Positions 1 to 11,733 of a stretch of 64,000 bases of DNA are shown here, one piece after another (within the stretch, counting starts at the first letter, position 1; every line of letters starts with the position of its first letter). Location of the stretch: positions 26,831,501 to 26,895,500 of the forward strand of contig OX485805.1 in NCBI GenBank assembly GCA_950295325.1, written 5' to 3'. Made by a program: the position numbers and the translations under genes. The notes under the pieces were generated by a model. The model made no database searches and had not been told where the DNA came from. It saw only the letters and a program-made list of their open reading frames with translations. The stretch comes from Polytrichum commune. Taxonomy: Eukaryota > Streptophyta > Polytrichopsida > Polytrichales > Polytrichaceae.

Positions 1-424
1 TTTTGCTTCATTATGTAGAGTAGATTTTGTTTGGCTATAGTATTTTCACACTTGTTGGAAGCAATGGTTAGATAAGAGTTGGCTACTAATGTACTAGAAA
101 GAACTTGAAAGGTAGGCTATAGGCGGTTGAAAGGCAATCTCCAACTCTTTAGTTGTTGTGAATGATTCAAGTGGTATATAAGGAGGTTGTATGAAGCAAA
201 AGACATATAACTTTGGAGTATAGTTGTTAAACTTCATTATATTTGTGATCAAATTGAGAGGCACATGTTAGGTTGCAATTTCGAGAGTGTAAGCTCTAGG
301 CGAGCAATGTAGGTTGTATATTGAAGTGTTTGATGATATTCCTTGTTGAATTGTCTTGGTAGGGCTTGTTGGACATATGTTATAAATAACATGTAAATAA
401 ATAAATAAAAACTCCAATGTCACA
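1..424. other. AT-rich intergenic DNA, nothing recognised
   Basis: I see no conserved coding exon, RNA gene or clear repeat terminus here. Short open frames have no recognisable domain. Confidence 0.5.
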
Positions 425-592
425 ACATAACATTATTCATATTCATAACAATGTTATGTGGGACTAACAACATTCCACGGAACAATCCTGGATGTTTCCC
501 ACATTCGGATTGAATGTGGAAAATATATGGGAATGTTATGTGAAATATTACCAGTCCCACATAGCATTGTTATGGATGTGAATAATGTTATG
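425..592. repeat. MITE-like foldback element, copy 1
   Basis: The first and last roughly 50 bases are imperfect inverted complements. The left arm begins ATAACATTATTCAT and the right arm ends AATAATGTTAT; the inner arms share the motif ATGTGGGACT and its complement. Copies of the same family lie at about 5063-5190 and 23333-23432. No transposase is encoded, as expected of a non-autonomous DNA element. Class and target duplication are not resolved. Confidence 0.7.
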
Positions 593-1500
593 AAAACCAA
601 ATTTGAGCGAAGTATGTTTGATTGGCACCTTGTACATCACCTAATAAACCTAAAGTGCAATGTAAAGTTGAATGCCCCAATACGTACAGTTGACGATATG
701 GACGTTTCTTTTTCTTTTTCTTTTTCCATAAGACCGTAAGGACTATGTTGATAGACTTGACTTGTCCTTTGGCTCCTACATAGTATGTGTTGGATTTATG
801 ACGAAGTGCGGAAAACTCCATAGCAAGAGATTTGTTGACAACATAAAAATAAAATAATCACATTCACGTATTTGACCACATATATATGCACCTTGATGAC
901 AACTTCTCTCTTCAATAGGAGAGCTTCGCCAAAAGAATCATTAAATTTCTAATGACGAAATTATCCACACCAAGAACCCCCCTTTTGCTTGCCCCGGAAG
1001 CCCGCCGTGGGGGCCGTACGTTGACATTTGGAGGGTGCGCAATTCTTTTAGAACAATTGGATGCATACAATGAAAGTCCACCCGACCTTGTCATTTTAGT
1101 CAAACGCCACATGTATATGGTAACTTACACACTTCACCAACTCACATAATACGAAGTTACTTAACCTCCAATACGACATTGAGTCCAAAAAGTCAAACCT
1201 AACTTATATAAGTATTTATAACTTACTCATGCTTTGTCACATGTAGTAAGTACTACCAAATAGGTATACACCAAAAGTCAATAGCCTCTCTCTCTATATA
1301 ACACATATTTTTCCATCATGCTTGAAAATGACGGCCACATGTGGAATTTCACGGTTTTAGGGGATTCTATGCATATATATATGGCATCGGTAAAGGCCCT
1401 AATTGTGCCTTGCCGCTAGAGGTGTTATATATGTCAATACTTTGATTACTCAACACATGAACATTTGGTAAAGACCTTAATGTTTCTTTTGGCAAATACA
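593..1500. other. Intergenic DNA, no gene seen
   Basis: The stretch contains a short pyrimidine repeat of CTTTTT units near 706-727 and otherwise unremarkable sequence. The open frames on both strands at about 912-1149 overlap one another and show no domain. Confidence 0.5.
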
Positions 1501-1760
1501 TGTATGTAAACAAAGTATGTATCAATGAACGGGGAGAATCGATTGGCTAGTTACAAATGAACCGGTTGAGTTTGAGAAATAACCAGTTGAAGTTCAAGAC
1601 TTTAGGAGAAATATTGATCATTTTCGAGGAGTTTAAAGAATATACCTTAATTTAATAAAGAAAATAAACCGAAAGACGTCAACATGTGACTGGTTAGACT
1701 TGGAAACACTAGGATATGGATTGATTATGCCCCAAAAATCGTGTCCGGACATTCGTATAG
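1501..1760 (-). repeat. Dispersed repeat family A, copy 1
   Basis: Read on the minus strand, this block matches 22720-22930 and 41448-41665. Shared landmarks are AGTGTTTCCAAGT, a stretch around TATATTC, the words AACCGGTTA and CTCAATTGGTT, and a TCCCCGTTCATTG-like end. Three divergent copies in two orientations indicate an old interspersed element, probably a transposon fragment. No coding capacity is seen. Confidence 0.6.
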
Positions 1761-2245
1761 AGTCATGTAACAGACAAAGATTTGTGCTACTCAAATAAAT
1801 TGAAAGTGAAATTGTTGGGAATCCCTTACATTGATTGGGAGATGTTTTTGTTTACTGTATTGGACGACAAATTTAGCATCAATGATCCCAAATTAGTCTA
1901 GTGAGATGAATATGGGAGGAATCAAAACATGGTCTATCTATTCCAAAATAAGCATTACAACAAACCCCTCTTACATTTCCTTACGGAAATGTAAAGAAGG
2001 TAGTCAACATACGATCTTCACATCGGTAAAGCCGAGGTTCTTTATCTTTCTTGCTTTTGGGATGAATCAATCATAAACCTAAAAGGCAAGTAAGATTCCA
2101 CCGGACATGGACCCACGTACATGAGTGGCAAGCATCCTAAGCATCACGTAAGTGAAAACCACAATATGTTTGTTCTTATGGGTCACATGATAATATGTAT
2201 ATCGCACAAAACATTGGCAAGCACTAACTTTGAGTCCATTGTATC
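1761..2245. other. Intergenic DNA, no gene seen
   Basis: No recognisable coding, RNA or repeat feature. Confidence 0.4.
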
Positions 2246-2480
2246 TACACTAATACGTGCAATTAGGTTGCCTCTTCACCTATGCAAATTATCATGGGCC
2301 AAAATTAGAGTGTACAAAACTTCTGGCTTTGCTAATCACCAATACAGCAACCACAATAAACCCCCCAAAATACTTTATCTGTTATGTTATTGCGGTAAAA
2401 TGTTTCGAAATAGTGTGGAATGTTGGTAAATTAGTGCGGGCAAACTGTTTGCACATACTAGTGGAGTTGTTTAGAGATGC
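2246..2480 (+). repeat. Dispersed repeat family B, copy 1
   Basis: It begins with ACGTGCAATTAGGTTGCCT and continues about 230 bp in clear but diverged similarity to 13157-13390. Shared words include CTTCACCT and GTGTGTAATTT-like stretches, then a GGGCAAAC segment and TTGCACATA. The overlapping forward open frames across it lack any known domain and are unlikely to be genes. Confidence 0.6.
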
Positions 2481-3056
2481 AGATGTGTGTGTTTCTTTCA
2501 ACCATCAATGTCCTAAAAGTCAAAATGACACTTTTCATTTCAAATGATGAGATCTTGCTTTGAGTTGTTTTAAACTGTCAATTTATTTTCCCAAACAAAG
2601 CCATTGAAATTGTCTATCACTTATAAAGCTCAATCGTAACGTCTTGTGTGTAGTTTTTTCTCTAGTCCTCATAGAGTGTCTATGCCTTAAAAGACATTTT
2701 GATAGTTTCATCACTTTTATATCATGGTGTGCTTGCAACTTTCCACGAATACACAATTTTTGTAATTTCAACCAATCATATCAAACTCCTCGTTCAAATA
2801 AGTTTTAAAATTTTTTATTTCTAATTTCATCATGGGAGGAATATTACGCTTATGTATATATACATAATGTATTTTTATGGATGTAATCCTTTTAAATAAC
2901 TCATCCACACTTCATCCACAAAGTAGGTGTCATTGATGTCTTTTGACATTGTCTCAATATATTCATTGGTTCGTCATGGCTTTTTGTTTCTTGGAACACA
3001 CAATCTTAGTGGAGAAAACAATCTATACAAGGCCAATGCAAAACCCAAGGAACCTC

Positions 3057-3160
3057 GAAGATGAGAAGGAAGGGGAGAGGAATGAAGAGACAATTACAAG
3101 GAAGGAGGAGGAGGGGAAGGAGGGAAGGATGGAAATCGAGGGAAGGAAGGAGAGAAGGTA
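3057..3160 (+). repeat. Purine-only (GA-rich) tract
   Basis: About 100 bases are almost purely A and G on the plus strand, made of GGAAGGA- and GGAGGAGG-like words. The low-complexity open frames over it in both directions are composition artefacts. Confidence 0.8.
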
Positions 3161-3196
3161 AATCTTACTTGTTGTTGTTAACCTACATGTAGACCA

Positions 3197-3257
3197 CCTT
3201 TGGGCGGGAATAGTACTAGGATGGGTGACCTCCCTTGAAAACATGGTGTTGAATCCA
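3197..3257 (+). pseudogene. 5S rRNA-derived fragment (3' half)
   Basis: The segment carries TAGTACTAGGATGGGTGACC, the highly conserved 3' part of plant 5S rRNA including the internal control C-box. It is preceded by a TTGGGCGGGAA segment (5S has TTGGGCGAGAG) and followed by a diverged GTGTTG end. The 5' half is not recognisable and the end is degenerate, so this is a 5S pseudogene fragment or the head of a 5S-derived SINE, not a working gene. Confidence 0.7.
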
Positions 3258-5062
3258 TTATGGGTAGGAGTTGATGAACAAATATTGCATGTCAATATGC
3301 TAAAAAAAGCAGACATATTTTTAAAGAAAAATCCCCCCTACGTGGACATTATATAATCCTATTAGTGCAAGACACAATATTTTCTAAAGCCCGTCTAATT
3401 CTTATAATGAGAATCAATGTGAGTCATGTTAATTTTTAACCCAAGCCTAATCTCTAGTTTAGAATTAGTGTGAGCCACATAACCCCCCCCCCAAACGAAG
3501 TTTGATGTGGCTAAATATTTTAATTTATGTTACTTTTGATGTAAGATGACTATTATGTGTTGTGCAAAAGTGTTGGTTGAAAATTTATAGGAAAACTCAG
3601 GGAGAAGACCCTGGATCTTGGACCCATGTTATTTTCACCTCACCCAAACAATTAGAGTGACCTACATTGTTTATTTCCACTCACAATAATAACACTATTT
3701 AGTGTAGTAACTATCTTTTCAACGATGTGGCACCTCTCTAAAGATTAATTTTCTTTGAGTTTATGTTTTAGGGAGGGTGCACTATTGGAAGTGGAAACAG
3801 AGGTTACTAGGTAGAGGCTATTGTGATTTAGAAATATGTTCTAGATCTCACATGTAGAAATGAGATGTGATCGACAAAGTTCGACACTAGCGTAGAGAAG
3901 GCTAATTCAGTTAGCTTCCTTAATCGGCAGTACAATTGCTTTGATTCGGTGGGTGAGTAAGGGCGTGTTTCCATGTAGGCCGCTCGCCCACTAGATTCTA
4001 CATAATAATGGGTCAATGGTGTTCTCATGTTAGTAAAGCACAAGGCATCATCCAACCATATTTTGGCAGTCTCCTAGAATGTGGAGGGTAGTGGACATGG
4101 GGCCCTAGACTTCCATGTGCCAACTAAGGAATCTTCAACCTACAAGTGCCGGTCCTGAAGGACTAAGACCCATTGAAGACTCAAGAGAACCAATGATGGT
4201 CTAGAACTCCATCCTTGGTAACTGGGAGGAGGAGGTTAGTAGGTGGGCCCATATTTGAGAAGATGGGTGTAGCTAGTTGGCACATACAAACCCTACCCCA
4301 CCAGGTTCCCTCTAAATTTGGGTTGGTTTGTCCTTATTCACACTAGAATATGGTGGGCGAGGGGCCATGGAAACCCACCCTTAGTCACCTTCACAAAAGT
4401 CAAACTACACCCTTCATCCTTCCATAATAGGAGTGTTGAATCCTTATTTTATATATTGTCTTAATAAATGAAGAAGGAACTAAGGATCTACATATACCTA
4501 ACATTGATGATAAAGAATTTACAATGTATGTATTTGCATTTAAGGACACCCATATCGTGTATTTGAAATTCAATCTTTAATGACATTGAGGCGTTCGACT
4601 GATTCAAAAAACGCACTTGAAGAATAAGTAAATGTTAGGTAGGGTCAATTTTGGCATAAGTAGCTAAAAATGAAACTATGTAGTTCAAATATGTTTTTGT
4701 GCATGCAAAGACATGTATGGGCCTCTTGGACGTTTAAGGCTTAAATCATGATTTAGGACCCGTCAATTTTGTTAGCTATTGAACCTAGGATGGTGTTTGT
4801 TTTTTGAGCACATAATTCATTCTCATTTGTAACACATGTGTTTTTTGGTTGTCCATTCTTAGCTACAAACCTTGCCGTATACTTCTCAAATATAGGGGCC
4901 CAATTAAGTTAGCTAAATGTTTTACCTAAACATTGTAAATCGAACACATATATTGCCACATAAAATCCACATGGCACATACCTTAAAGAAAGTGGGCCTA
5001 ATTTGGTTACCTATCTTGATTGGACACATGTGTTTTAGTGGTTGGTTGCAAATTTGGGAACG
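3258..5062. other. Intergenic DNA with dispersed-repeat traces
   Basis: No gene is seen. A run of nine C lies near 3483-3491. At about 4783-4915 there is a copy of dispersed family C, with landmarks CTATTGAACCTAGGATGG, TTGAGCACATA and GTCCATTCTTAG, which recurs near 25095, 31110, 31450 and 40140 and on the minus strand near 5480-5630. Confidence 0.45.
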
Positions 5063-5190
5063 CATAACATAATAGTGTTTTGTGGGACTGACAATATTCC
5101 ACAAACCACATCCAGTCTGCATATGGGGAATATTATGTGGAATATTGTTAGTCCCACATAACATTGTTATGGATTTGAATAATGTTACGT
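5063..5190. repeat. MITE-like foldback element, copy 2
   Basis: It has the same inverted-arm structure as 425-592: a left arm with GTGGGACTGACAATATTCC and a right arm with GGAATATTGTTAGTCCCAC, ending in AATAATGTTAC. The arms form a near-perfect hairpin around a short loop. Confidence 0.7.
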
Positions 5191-6177
5191 AGGCACCAAA
5201 AAGACACATGTTGAACAAATATTGGATTGCGTGAATTTGTTAACCACTCCGCGTTCAATAGGCAAATGAATTGGCAGGGGGGCAATTTGACCTTCTTATG
5301 TGTTAGTGTGAATGGATTTTGATATTTCTTAATAGTTGCCCCAAAAGTTTTCTAGGATTGTACGTGAGTTCTCTAGATACAATTGCAAATGAGCATAAAT
5401 TTCAACATCACAAACTTGAGTAGTATAAGGCAACAAACAACAAAAGTAACCAGATAAAGCACATCTACCTTAATTGCGCCACTGATTTTAATTGGTCACG
5501 TATATTTGAGTGGTGTGCAACTTGGTGTGGAATTAAGAATGGGTTTTGAAAAGACATATGCTTAAAATAGAATAGATTGTGTGCTCAAACTTTGTTAGCC
5601 AATTCTAGGTTCAATAGTCAACATAAATTGGGGAGGGGCGGACGCGATTGTTTCATGGCTCTGGCACTTTTGACTTTGCAAAATCATACCAGAACAAGGA
5701 AAATTCTATAGATTGTTGCTAAAATCTCATATCACATTTGCGGATTCAAGAGGAATCTAAACTTCAAAATCCAAGTTGACAACCATGGCAACCAACCAAC
5801 ACCAACCATTCAACACACATTTACCTTGGTGGTCCACAACATAATCCTTAAAACAAGTGGCTAGTCGCAAGAGTTCTCTACCCTAGTATTATCCTTGCAC
5901 ATGTGGCCAATCATGGTTGGTTATCCAACCAATACCAATCTTTGGCTCATTTTAAAAACCACTTTACATCAACCATCACTTGCAACTAAACTCCACTTGA
6001 AGAGCGAGTTACTAACATCATATGTGACCGGTTCTGGTTGGCTGCCAAACTTTGGCCCATTTCAGAGACCACCCCTAGGCCTCCCTCGCCTCTAAGGGCG
6101 GGACAGTGAGGGACCTGCGCCTCACTGCCTGCCCAAGCCTGGCCCTGGCCTCCTGTGTCCCGCCACTACCCGGCTGG
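5191..6177. other. Intergenic DNA, dispersed repeat family C (minus) inside
   Basis: About 5480-5630 is a reverse-strand copy of family C (see 3258-5062). The rest shows nothing recognisable. GC content rises from about 6050 onward, toward the ligase leader. Confidence 0.4.
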
Positions 6178-6290
6178 TACACTAAATATAATATTTAGTG
6201 TCACCAATTCTAGTTGTCTTGCTCCATACTAATTGTTTGTAAACCGCAGTATAATGTCACCAACACTAAATGCTAACCCAACATTATTTA
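6178..6290 (+). repeat. Short dispersed repeat family D, copy 1
   Basis: The block from ATATTTAGTGTCACCAATTC through GTCACCAACACTAA is the reverse complement of 22625-22710, with a few changes. It includes a small palindrome around ACTAAATATAATATTTAGT. Probably a small non-autonomous element. Confidence 0.55.
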
Positions 6291-6899
6291 TCGTGCCTTG
6301 TAAATGTTTTGAAGGTTATAGATACATGTGTTGCAGTTACTATCACTTACCAAGTGATTTTAGATATAAAATTACCATAGTCCTCACAGGGAAGAGCCAA
6401 TAAAAGAGAGAGAAGACACACCAAGCTGTGTGAGACCTGGACCAGTACAACGGGCCGGGCTGGGACGGGTCGGGTCGGGTCCGACAGTTTCTTGGAAGCC
6501 GGGGATGTGGGTCTGACCCGTTCCGCTGTGGTCCTGCTCGCCATGCTTGGGCTGGCCGGCCGAACGACTCCGCCATGGCCATTCCTCGGCTACTCGTTCT
6601 TTCTGCACACCTCTCACCCTACCCTTCCCCTGCAACGCAACGTCTCTCTTCTCTCTCGCAGTCTCTTTCTCACTGCACGACCTCGCTCCAGAGGTTTTCC
6701 CAAGCCGCTCCAATCCAAAATTGATGCACATCTCGTCATTCGGGAGCTCGATCGCTGCTTCTTCGCCAAAAATCGGTGTATACAAAGGTACGTGCTGCGG
6801 ATCCTTTTGCTTGTCGGTTTTTGCTTTTCATGTAATCTTAATGCGCGGATCGTGTAAGAAACTGTCTTCCTAATAAGTGGCAAGGTCAGGCTAGCTAAA

Positions 6900-7435
6900 G
6901 TTCTGTCGGGGTAATTACGGAAGTTCTCGTTTGTTTCAGGCGTTCTATTTTCTTTTCCCGAGCTCTTCATGCATAAGTTAGCACTGGTATTTAAGAAGAG
7001 GTAATAAGGTCTGAGACCTTCATAGCTGCGGCGGAGGAAAGATCAGTAGGTCAATTTTTGTTTTGTTTACCTTCTGGTTCTATCTATTTCTTGATGTAGG
7101 AATCGTAGTTTGATAAAGTTTGATGTAGGAATTGTGGTTTTCGCACTAATGTGAGTAATTCGACGACTAAAGTACACTTGAAAGCATGGCTACTTGATTA
7201 TGCGATTCAATCGCCTTCTGAAATGTGAGCATACGAATGGTCCGATATAGTTCCATCGGGTTGAGTTGCTAATTATGGACGTTCTCGTTTCAGTTGTTCT
7301 ATGTTCTTTTTCCCGAGCTCTTGATGCATAGTACTGGTATTTGAGAATTGTTAAGAATGTCCCAGACCACCATAGCTGCAGTGGAGGAAAGGTCGTTAGG
7401 GCACTTTCTGTTTTGTTTACATTCTGGTTCCTTTC
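6900..7435 (+). repeat. Direct repeat pair in the leader intron
   Basis: Two diverged copies of about 185 bp lie 355 bp apart (6900-7085 and 7250-7435). Both share CCCGAGCTCTT, ACTGGTATTT, CATAGCTGC and TTTTGTTTAC in order. Confidence 0.6.
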
Positions 7436-7747
7436 TCGTTTGAAATCGATTACTTGTGATGTTTAATTGAAGATTCGTCGCATCATGCTCATGACATTAA
7501 TTGAGGTATTTGCACCGGTTGCGTAGTCAGACGCTATATGGCGGAATGTTCAGATTTTATTTTCACCTCCTAGGTTACTTGCACGAACTGTCTTGATCAG
7601 CTGGATGACATTTTGAAAAGAAAACTTTTGGTCTATGCTGTATGACGTTTGGCTTCTGATCTTATTATTTGAGAGTGTAGCTCACCCTAAGTTGCCCATT
7701 CACAAGTTGTTTTTTTTGTGACATTAGAGCAATCCTTCAAGTCAATG

Positions 7748-8065
7748 GGACTTTTTGTTGGGAGTTGGTCCCGTATGAGTTTCTATTGGTTGTTTTGCAT
7801 ACAATATCAATGCTCTCTTTTTGCTTTTGGTGCATGCTTGGAGGTAGTATTTGAATTTGAATAAAGAGCAACCTATTTTGGTTCATTGAGGGCCAAACTC
7901 ATTCTAACACCTCTTGGCATGCCAAAATGAGTTTGACCCTTAGTAAACTAATATAGAATGTGCTTCGTTCAAACCTCCACACTTTCTCCAAGCATACACC
8001 AAAATCTTACCGAATATAGAAGGTGTTGTATGCAAAACAACCAACTCCCGACAAAAGGTCCCTTT
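7748..8065. mobile_element. Foldback (MITE-like) element in the U-box leader
   Basis: The ends are inverted repeats: GGGACTTTTTGTTGGGAG on the left and CTCCCGACAAAAGGTCCC on the right, with two mismatches. Inner arms GTTTTGCATACAA and TTGTATGCAAAAC are perfect complements. The middle also folds weakly. No protein is encoded. I could not define a target-site duplication. Confidence 0.65.
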
Positions 8066-8811
8066 AAAATAAAGAATAACTCTAATCTTCGAGAACTCTG
8101 TATCTTAAGACATGAATCCTCATTGTTCTTTTAGATAATCTTAGAGTATTAATCTTCAGTGTGTGAGTAGTTCATGTTCCTTATGGTAACTTCTTGCTTG
8201 TCTTGTCTTCCTAAGATCTGTCTCCTTACAGTTCCCAAATTTTGCTTACATTGACAATGAGCAGTCCTCATTTGTAAGTTGTGATTCTATGTACTTTGAG
8301 GATGTAAACAAATTCCCTAGACAAGTAAATCAAACTTCCTGCACTGATCTATTAGTGAATTACTCCCTGTGGCTTTGTGTACAGAGCGCCAGTGTACAGA
8401 AGGTCAAGGACAGGGGATAAAGTGAAGACAGACTTGCTTCAAATTCAGTCTCAAGTGGTTGCCTACGATGCATTCATCTCCACATATGTTACTTGTATAT
8501 ACGCTGTGTGATGCATGTATAGTGTTGAGGAAATGAAGCAATTCATTTGCTAGAGGATTGTGGGTTTGCTACAACGACCTAGTCAGCTATGTTCCAAGTA
8601 ATCTCAGACTCTGGTCATAACTGCAGATGCAGTAAGCATTGATGCAGAATCTCAAGGAAACATACTTGCCAATTTCAAGAAATTTCCTTATGACATGGCT
8701 ACAGGTCTCATGCAATCTGAGATATCTGTTCTAGTATAAGATGCAACTCAAGATCACAGAACATTGAACAGGAACAGAAAAGGATTGTAGTACGTCCCAC
8801 AGGCTTTTACG

Positions 8812-11733
8812 ATGGCCGAAAGTTCATCACTCTCCCTAGTGCAGAAGATCCTTGAGACTATAAATGTACTGACATCAATAGGGGAATTTAAAACCCACAG
8901 AAATGAGTGTCATAGTCTCACAAGGCGTGTGAAGCTGCTGGTTCCTCTATTCGAAGATGTCAGGGACCTAAGGTTGTCATTGCCGGATGAAGCTCTTACA
9001 TGTTTCAGCGCAATGGACAGAACACTGAATGCCGCAAAAGATTTACTTCTCTTATGTAATAAGGGGAGTAAAATATACCTGGTACATACCACTCCCTCTG
9101 ACCACTCATTTTAAGGTGGGGTAGTCATAATCAGGCATTTTCTGTTGTATTTACTACAATTATGCCTGTCCACTTCTGTATACAGTTGAATTCTGTGATG
9201 ATGCTATGAAAAATGTTCAAAGAGGCTCACGAAACTCTCCGCTTTTGCAGATTTTACAGCGGGAACATGTTGCAAAACACTTTCAGTCAACAAGCATCAT
9301 GTTGGGACAAGCACTAAATGGGTTGCCCTCGCTTGATATTTCAGATGAAGTACAGGAGCAGGTAATATAAGTGGTCCAATTTATACTTGACAATGCACGA
9401 TGTTGCTGACAGCTGGTTTATCAAAATGGTTGCCTCTTGACCTCATCAAGCTTTTGTTATTGACTCTCTCCAGAGGATGTGTAACTTTTTGTAAAGACCA
9501 CAGATGGTTGTGTGTAATAGAGTAGAACATCCTACATTAGTTGTACTTGCACTTTGGTTGTATGGTCTTTGAACTTGCATTTTAAACTGATGCAGGTTCA
9601 ACTAGTTCATCAACAATTCCTCAGATCAAAAGGGCTGGACGATCCTTCTGATGCACAATTATATGCTCAGTTGATGTCAGTTTTAGATGAAACACATGGT
9701 GTCCCGGCTACAACCCAGCTTGAAGAACTTGCTTTGCATTTTAAGTTCGACACTTCAAGAGCATGGAAGAGAGAGTCACAAGCTCTCCAAGGAATGAAAT
9801 TGGAGAAAGAACCTGTTGTAGATGGTATCTTTGATGAAAGAGGATTTGAACAGGCATTTGAGATTCTAAATATGTTGAAGGCCCTTTTTCCAGCTGAAGA
9901 GCTGGCACTTGATGATCCTGACGTCAAGAAACACCAAATAGCCCAAAGAACTGGTGTAAATAATGTGGTGCAAAATGCAGCTGAGCCTGGCGAAGGAACA
10001 CCAAACATTCCAGATGACTTTAAGTGCCCCATTTCCCTGGACTTGATGCGGGATCCTGTCATTGTCGCAACTGGGCAGGTTGGTGGTCATCTGCTAACAT
10101 TTGAGGTTTTTTTGTCTTCATTTTTGTTATTTTGTTGCATAATGTGCATAATGTGCATGGTATTTCATGTCTTATGGTCATGATTGATGATCTATTCTAA
10201 TAATAAGAGGATAACTTTTAATGTTTTCTTAACTGTGCAGACTTATGAGCGTGCATGCATACAGAAGTGGTTGGATGGTAGTAACAAGACCTGTCCCAAA
10301 ACAGGCTTAGTGTTAACCCACATGCACCTGACTCCAAATCATGTGCTTCGGAGTGTCATCAATGAATGGTGTGCATTGCATGGCATCGAAGTCCAGAAGA
10401 AGAGGCCAAAGACTGTTAATTGCTCTCCAGAAGATATTGCTAATATTGATGACCTGATTAAAAAATTGTCAAGTGATGACATAAGTGTACAAAGGGAAGC
10501 AGCAGGGGAGCTTCGACTTTTGGCAAAAAGAAATGTTGAGCACCGGATTTGTGTTGCTGAGCAAGGGGCTATTCCCCTCCTGATCAAGCTCCTTACTTCA
10601 TCTGATAGGAAGACTCAAGAACATGCTGTGACTGCATTATTGAATCTGTCCATCAATGACCATAACAAAGGACAGATAGTAATTGCGGGTACGGATTTAC
10701 TTCCTTGGAGATATCCATAATGAACTTGATCATTACTGTGTACCACTTTGCTTTCATAAGTGTGTATCTTGCCATAATTGACAATAGTTCCAAATGGAAA
10801 AAAAAATCTAAATACTTTGCAGTAGAGGTCAAACCAGATCTAGATTCCATTTGTGAGTTAAAGAGACAGATCACATTGTATTCTTCATCTAGAGTTTTCT
10901 CGTGTGGGGTAGGGCTAGGGCAAAACTCTAAATGTCTATTCAAGCCTGGCATATTCTGCAGCTTAACCCATGTTGCATGACCAGGCAACTCCCTTATGGG
11001 TGGATAATGCCACGGATTGAAGTCGCTTAGACTGGTACAGATAAGTCATTGAAGTTTTCTCCTTTTCTTGTTTCTTGCCTCAGGAGCAATAAACCCTATA
11101 GTTGAGGTGCTGAGGAAGGGAAGTCCAGAGGCCCGTGAGAATGCGGCGGCTACGCTTTTCAGCCTCTCTGTTGTGGATGAAAATAAGGTCACCATTGGAA
11201 GCTCGGGTGCAATCCCTGCGCTCGTTGAGTTGCTTCGAGATGGAACTGCCCGAGGGAAAAAGGATGCTGCTACTGCTCTTTTCAATCTCTCCATCTATCA
11301 GGGTAACAAGGGGCGAGCAGTCCGAGCTGGGGTAGTCCCTCTTCTTATGGACCTCTTGGAGAATCAGTATGCTAGTATGTTGGACGAAGCTTTAGCCATC
11401 TTAGCCATCTTGGCCACTCATCAGGATGGTCGAGCTGCCATAGGTAATGCAGAGCCGACTCCCATGCTGGTAAATATCATTGGTTCTGGGTCTCCGCGGA
11501 ACAAGGAGAATGCTGCTGCTGTTTTATGTGCTTTATGCTCCCACGATCCCTCACACATCAAACAAGCAAAAGAATGCAATGCCAGTGGGCCACTGAGTAA
11601 ACTGATCCAAGGTGAGGATGGAAGTGCAACATCTCGTGCAAAACGGAAGGCTACAAATCTCCTTGAGCTCCTTAACAAGCCACAGGTGGAGGGCATCACA
11701 CAGGCCTTAGATACAACTCATATTAACCTGTAG
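8812..11733 (+). CDS. U-box / armadillo-repeat E3 ubiquitin ligase (PUB-ARM)
   Basis: Five coding exons can be joined in frame: 8812-9081, 9251-9361, 9596-10078, 10241-10688 and 11084-11733, all GT-AG, giving 653 residues, the usual size for UND-U-box-ARM proteins of the PUB13/PUB14/SPL11 type. Residues 1 to about 250 form the helical plant U-box N-terminal (UND) domain. The U-box lies at about 263-338 ([20 protein letters not shown], then [11 protein letters not shown] and TCPKTG); U-boxes recruit ubiquitin-loaded E2 without zinc. Residues about 345-640 are ARM repeats such as [10 protein letters not shown] and [11 protein letters not shown], which bind substrates. Family members regulate immune receptors, cell death and hormone signalling, but the substrate here cannot be told. 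The ATG at 8812 is the first in frame with the UND domain. The exon-intron pattern splits the U-box between exons 3 and 4. No defect is seen. Confidence 0.93.

Larger units (their letters stand above)
6384..8811 (+). promoter_or_regulatory. Putative promoter, 5' leader and leader intron of the U-box gene
   Basis: A CG-rich island at about 6420-6790, with GGGTC repeats at 6465-6483, is unlike its AT-rich surroundings and lies just upstream of the U-box gene. It ends at a strong donor (CAAAG then GTACGT, exon end 6787). Plausible acceptors before the start codon are 8384 (GTACAG) and 8799 (CCCACAG). I infer transcription starting in the island and one or more leader introns. The intron holds a direct repeat (about 6900-7085 and 7250-7435) and a foldback element (7748-8065). 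No transcript data support the exact exons. Confidence 0.45.

Noticed and set aside
6343-6970. Several overlapping open frames on both strands in the CG-rich patch
   Set aside because: They overlap in many frames with no domain; the composition and the donor at 6787 fit a leader/promoter better.
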